From contig JADGDA010000121.1 of NCBI GenBank assembly GCA_015228695.1, forward strand, positions 1 to 7,367: a stretch of DNA of 7,367 bases, read 5' to 3'. The stretch is from Alphaproteobacteria bacterium. GTDB lineage: Bacteria > Pseudomonadota > Alphaproteobacteria > Rhodospirillales > Rhodospirillaceae. A program made the translations under genes and the position numbers. The first letter of the stretch is position 1. Each line of letters starts with the position of its first letter. The notes beneath the pieces are model-generated. The model was not told where the DNA came from. It worked only from the letters and a program-made list of their open reading frames with translations, and searched no databases. Below, piece by piece: positions 6,464-7,367 of this stretch.

Positions 6464-6505
6464 TATGCGTCTGGTCCCTATGCGTCTGGTCCCTATGCGT
6501 CTGGA
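6461..6505 (-). repeat. Three 15-bp tandem repeats across the cheY stop and cheA leader
   Basis: The plus-strand unit ccctatgcgtctggt occurs three times head to tail (6461-6475, 6476-6490, 6491-6505), with only the last base of the third copy differing. On the minus strand, in the cheY frame, each copy reads Gly-Pro-Asp-Ala-TAG. The first copy met by the ribosome is the true C-terminus of CheY; the next two repeat it beyond the stop. They fill most of the 39-base spacer and carry SD-like TAGGG sequences. The near-perfect identity implies a recent origin by slippage or unequal exchange. Confidence 0.95.
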
Positions 6506-6867
6506 CCAAGAACCTTCCTGACCGTCGCCAGAAGCTGCTCCGGCCTGAAGGGTTTGACCACCCACCCGGTGGCCCCCGCCGCCCGCCCCTCCTGCTTCAT
6601 CTTTTCCTCGGACACGGTGGTCAGGATGAGGACCGGAACGAACTTGTGGGTCGTCGAGGCCCGAAGCCGCTTGATCAGGCCGATGCCGTCCAGCCGGGGC
6701 ATGTTGAGATCGGTGATGATCAAATCCACCGCGGTCGTGGCCAGCTTCCCCAGGGCGTCCTCGCCGTCCACGGCGGACACGGTCTCATAGCCCGCCGACT
6801 GAAGGGTGGACGACACGATTTGCCGCATGCTTACGGAATCGTCCACGTTCATGATTTTCTTGGTCAT
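6493..6867 (-). CDS. cheY: CheY single-domain response regulator
   Basis: This 124-residue receiver domain with no output domain is typical of CheY: it is phosphorylated by CheA and diffuses to the flagellar motor or acts as a phosphate sink. The acidic pair is D9-D10 (NVDDS), the phosphoacceptor is D53 (TDLNMPRLDG), the switch Thr is in ILTTVSEE (83-84), and the conserved lysine is K105 (VVKPF). The ATG at 6867 gives the standard start MTKKIMNVDDS. Its ribosome site is weak (GGAG twelve bases upstream). An in-frame GTG at 6876 lies closer to that GGAG and would add three residues. The open frame extends much further upstream, but that part is antisense or off-frame to the STAS gene and has no homology that I recognise. 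The gene ends in the first copy of the 15-bp repeat. Whether it is motor-binding or sink type cannot be decided. Confidence 0.97.
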   Translation of the reverse strand: MTKKIMNVDDSVSMRQIVSSTLQSAGYETVSAVDGEDALGKLATTAVDLIITDLNMPRLDGIGLIKRLRASTTHKFVPVLILTTVSEEKMKQEGRAAGATGWVVKPFRPEQLLATVRKVLGPDA

Positions 6868-6893
6868 CGCCCGCACCCACTCCGCCCACCAGC

Positions 6894-7289
6894 CTATCCC
6901 GCCAACCAGAAGGCATCGACCCATCCGTCGTCGCCGTCGTCGCTTCCGGCATCGTCCCCGGCCGCGACCAAGCCGGCGGCGACCAGGGACCGCCGCAGGG
7001 CCCCATCCGCCGGAGCGGTCAGGTAAAACAGCTTGCCCGCGTTCTCGGCGCTCCGTCTCCCCGCGATCAGGAGCTGGAGGCCGGAAAGGTCGATCGAACG
7101 CAGATGCCCGGCATCGACAGCGACCGACCCCGCCTTCAGAAGGACGCCGGGGAGAACGCCGTGGACGGCCTCGACCGTCCCGATGGTCAGATCGCCGGCC
7201 AGCCGCACGAACGCGCGGTCGGGAGTCCCCGCGTCCCACTCGACGGAGACGATCTCCTCCGGCGCGGCATCCCCCTTGCCCTTACCCAT
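6894..7289 (-). CDS. STAS-domain protein, first gene of the chemotaxis operon
   Basis: This is a 131-residue protein with a STAS fold (the SpoIIAA anti-anti-sigma type) over about residues 12-110. Visible features are the strand AFVRLAGDLTIGTVEAVHG, the central strand SVAVDAGHLRSIDLSGLQLL, and AENAGKLFYLTAPADGALRR. Ser69 in DLSGL aligns with the serine that is phosphorylated in SpoIIAA-type proteins. The tail (111-126) is very acidic and ends WVDAFWLAG. The ATG at 7289 is chosen because GGGAG lies seven bases before it; an in-frame ATG at 7352 would add 21 residues but has no good ribosome site. The stop is 26 bases before cheY. Small STAS proteins occupy this place in other alphaproteobacterial che operons, so a role modulating CheA or CheY phosphorylation is likely, by inference. 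No anti-sigma kinase is seen here. Confidence 0.88.
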   Translation of the reverse strand: MGKGKGDAAPEEIVSVEWDAGTPDRAFVRLAGDLTIGTVEAVHGVLPGVLLKAGSVAVDAGHLRSIDLSGLQLLIAGRRSAENAGKLFYLTAPADGALRRSLVAAGLVAAGDDAGSDDGDDGWVDAFWLAG

Positions 7290-7296
7290 CGCCAAG

Positions 7297-7301
7297 CTCC
7301 C
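7297..7301 (-). promoter_or_regulatory. Ribosome binding site that fixes the STAS gene start
   Basis: GGGAG on the minus strand lies seven bases before the ATG at 7289. It decides for that codon over the in-frame ATG at 7352, which has no comparable site. Confidence 0.75.
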
Positions 7302-7325
7302 ACCGGTCGCCAGAGCAAACGCCGA

Positions 7326-7339
7326 CCCGCCAAGGCGGG
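7326..7339. repeat. Short GC-rich inverted repeat upstream of the operon's first gene
   Basis: CCCGCC-AA-GGCGGG forms a six-base-pair perfect stem with a two-base loop, about 37 bases before the STAS start. No T-run follows on either strand, so it is not a convincing intrinsic terminator. It could be a leader hairpin, or chance in GC-rich DNA. The rest of 7290-7367 shows no clear promoter. Confidence 0.3.
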
Positions 7340-7367
7340 CGGAGTCTAACATCGAATCGGGAAAATT

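Noticed and set aside
4312..6867. cheY and cheA as one split or frameshifted hybrid gene
   Set aside because: They share a frame, but are separated by three TAG codons. cheA has its own ribosome site and a complete P1 domain, and cheY is a full-length receiver.
2644..7026. A plus-strand frame open for about 1460 codons, antisense to the first receptor, CheA, CheY and part of the STAS gene
   Set aside because: The translation is low-complexity (Gly, Arg, His, Asp, Gln) with no recognisable domain. The minus strand encodes intact, motif-complete proteins over the same DNA. Long antisense open frames are expected in GC-rich genes.
6868..7239. Upstream extension of the CheY frame to make a protein of about 248 residues
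   Set aside because: The extra part is arginine-rich, has no domain, and overlaps the STAS gene in another frame. The receiver domain begins properly at the ATG at 6867.
7314..7329. Sigma-54-like promoter (GG and GC elements with correct 12-base offset, TTGCT at the -12 side) before the STAS gene
   Set aside because: Only the -12 half fits well; the -24 half lacks the TGGCAC core. Such partial matches are frequent in GC-rich DNA.
7326..7339. Rho-independent terminator of an upstream gene
   Set aside because: The stem is only six base pairs with a two-base loop, and no T-tract follows on either strand.
7290..7352. Longer start (ATG at 7352) for the STAS protein, adding 21 residues
   Set aside because: It has no adequate ribosome site, while the ATG at 7289 has GGGAG at seven bases. 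The added residues are not part of the STAS fold.

Overview
The window is one compact chemotaxis signalling operon, and every supported gene is on the minus strand. Base composition is strongly GC-rich, and intergenic gaps run from 39 bases down to overlaps. The protein style suggests an alphaproteobacterium, most likely a Rhodospirillales-type spirillum: paired four-helix-bundle receptors, a CheA with a repeat-bearing linker, and a STAS-cheY-cheA gene order. That placement rests on family resemblance only; no rRNA or other taxonomic marker is present.

In transcription order (right to left): a short leader (7290-7367); a small STAS-domain protein (6894-7289); a single-domain CheY (6493-6867); a three-copy 15-bp tandem repeat (6461-6505) spanning the cheY stop and the spacer before cheA; a complete CheA histidine kinase (4312-6453); two tandem paralogous membrane chemoreceptors (2590-4308 and 751-2574); a complete CheW (237-782); and the first 73 codons of a second CheW (1-221), cut by the window edge. 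CheR, CheB and CheD are not in the window and could lie beyond position 1.

The genes make up the core of a signalling array. The two receptors sense through periplasmic four-helix domains. They pass the signal through one HAMP (first receptor) or an apparent HAMP pair (second receptor) to a cytoplasmic hairpin that docks CheW and the CheA P5 domain. CheA phosphorylates itself on His47 and passes the phosphate to Asp53 of CheY. The STAS protein probably modulates this branch, as small STAS proteins sit beside cheY-cheA in other alphaproteobacterial che operons.

The operon is conventional overall and I do not see an undescribed system. The details most worth a second look are: (1) two 24-residue repeats in the CheA linker that fit the pattern of MshEN-type cyclic-di-GMP-binding motifs; (2) the 15-bp triplication that puts three in-frame stops and three SD-like sequences between cheY and cheA; (3) a tandem receptor pair differing mainly by a 39-residue HAMP insertion, with tracts of perfect DNA identity; and (4) receptor C-termini ending in SFQRY and GFRRY, resembling CheR/CheB tether pentapeptides.
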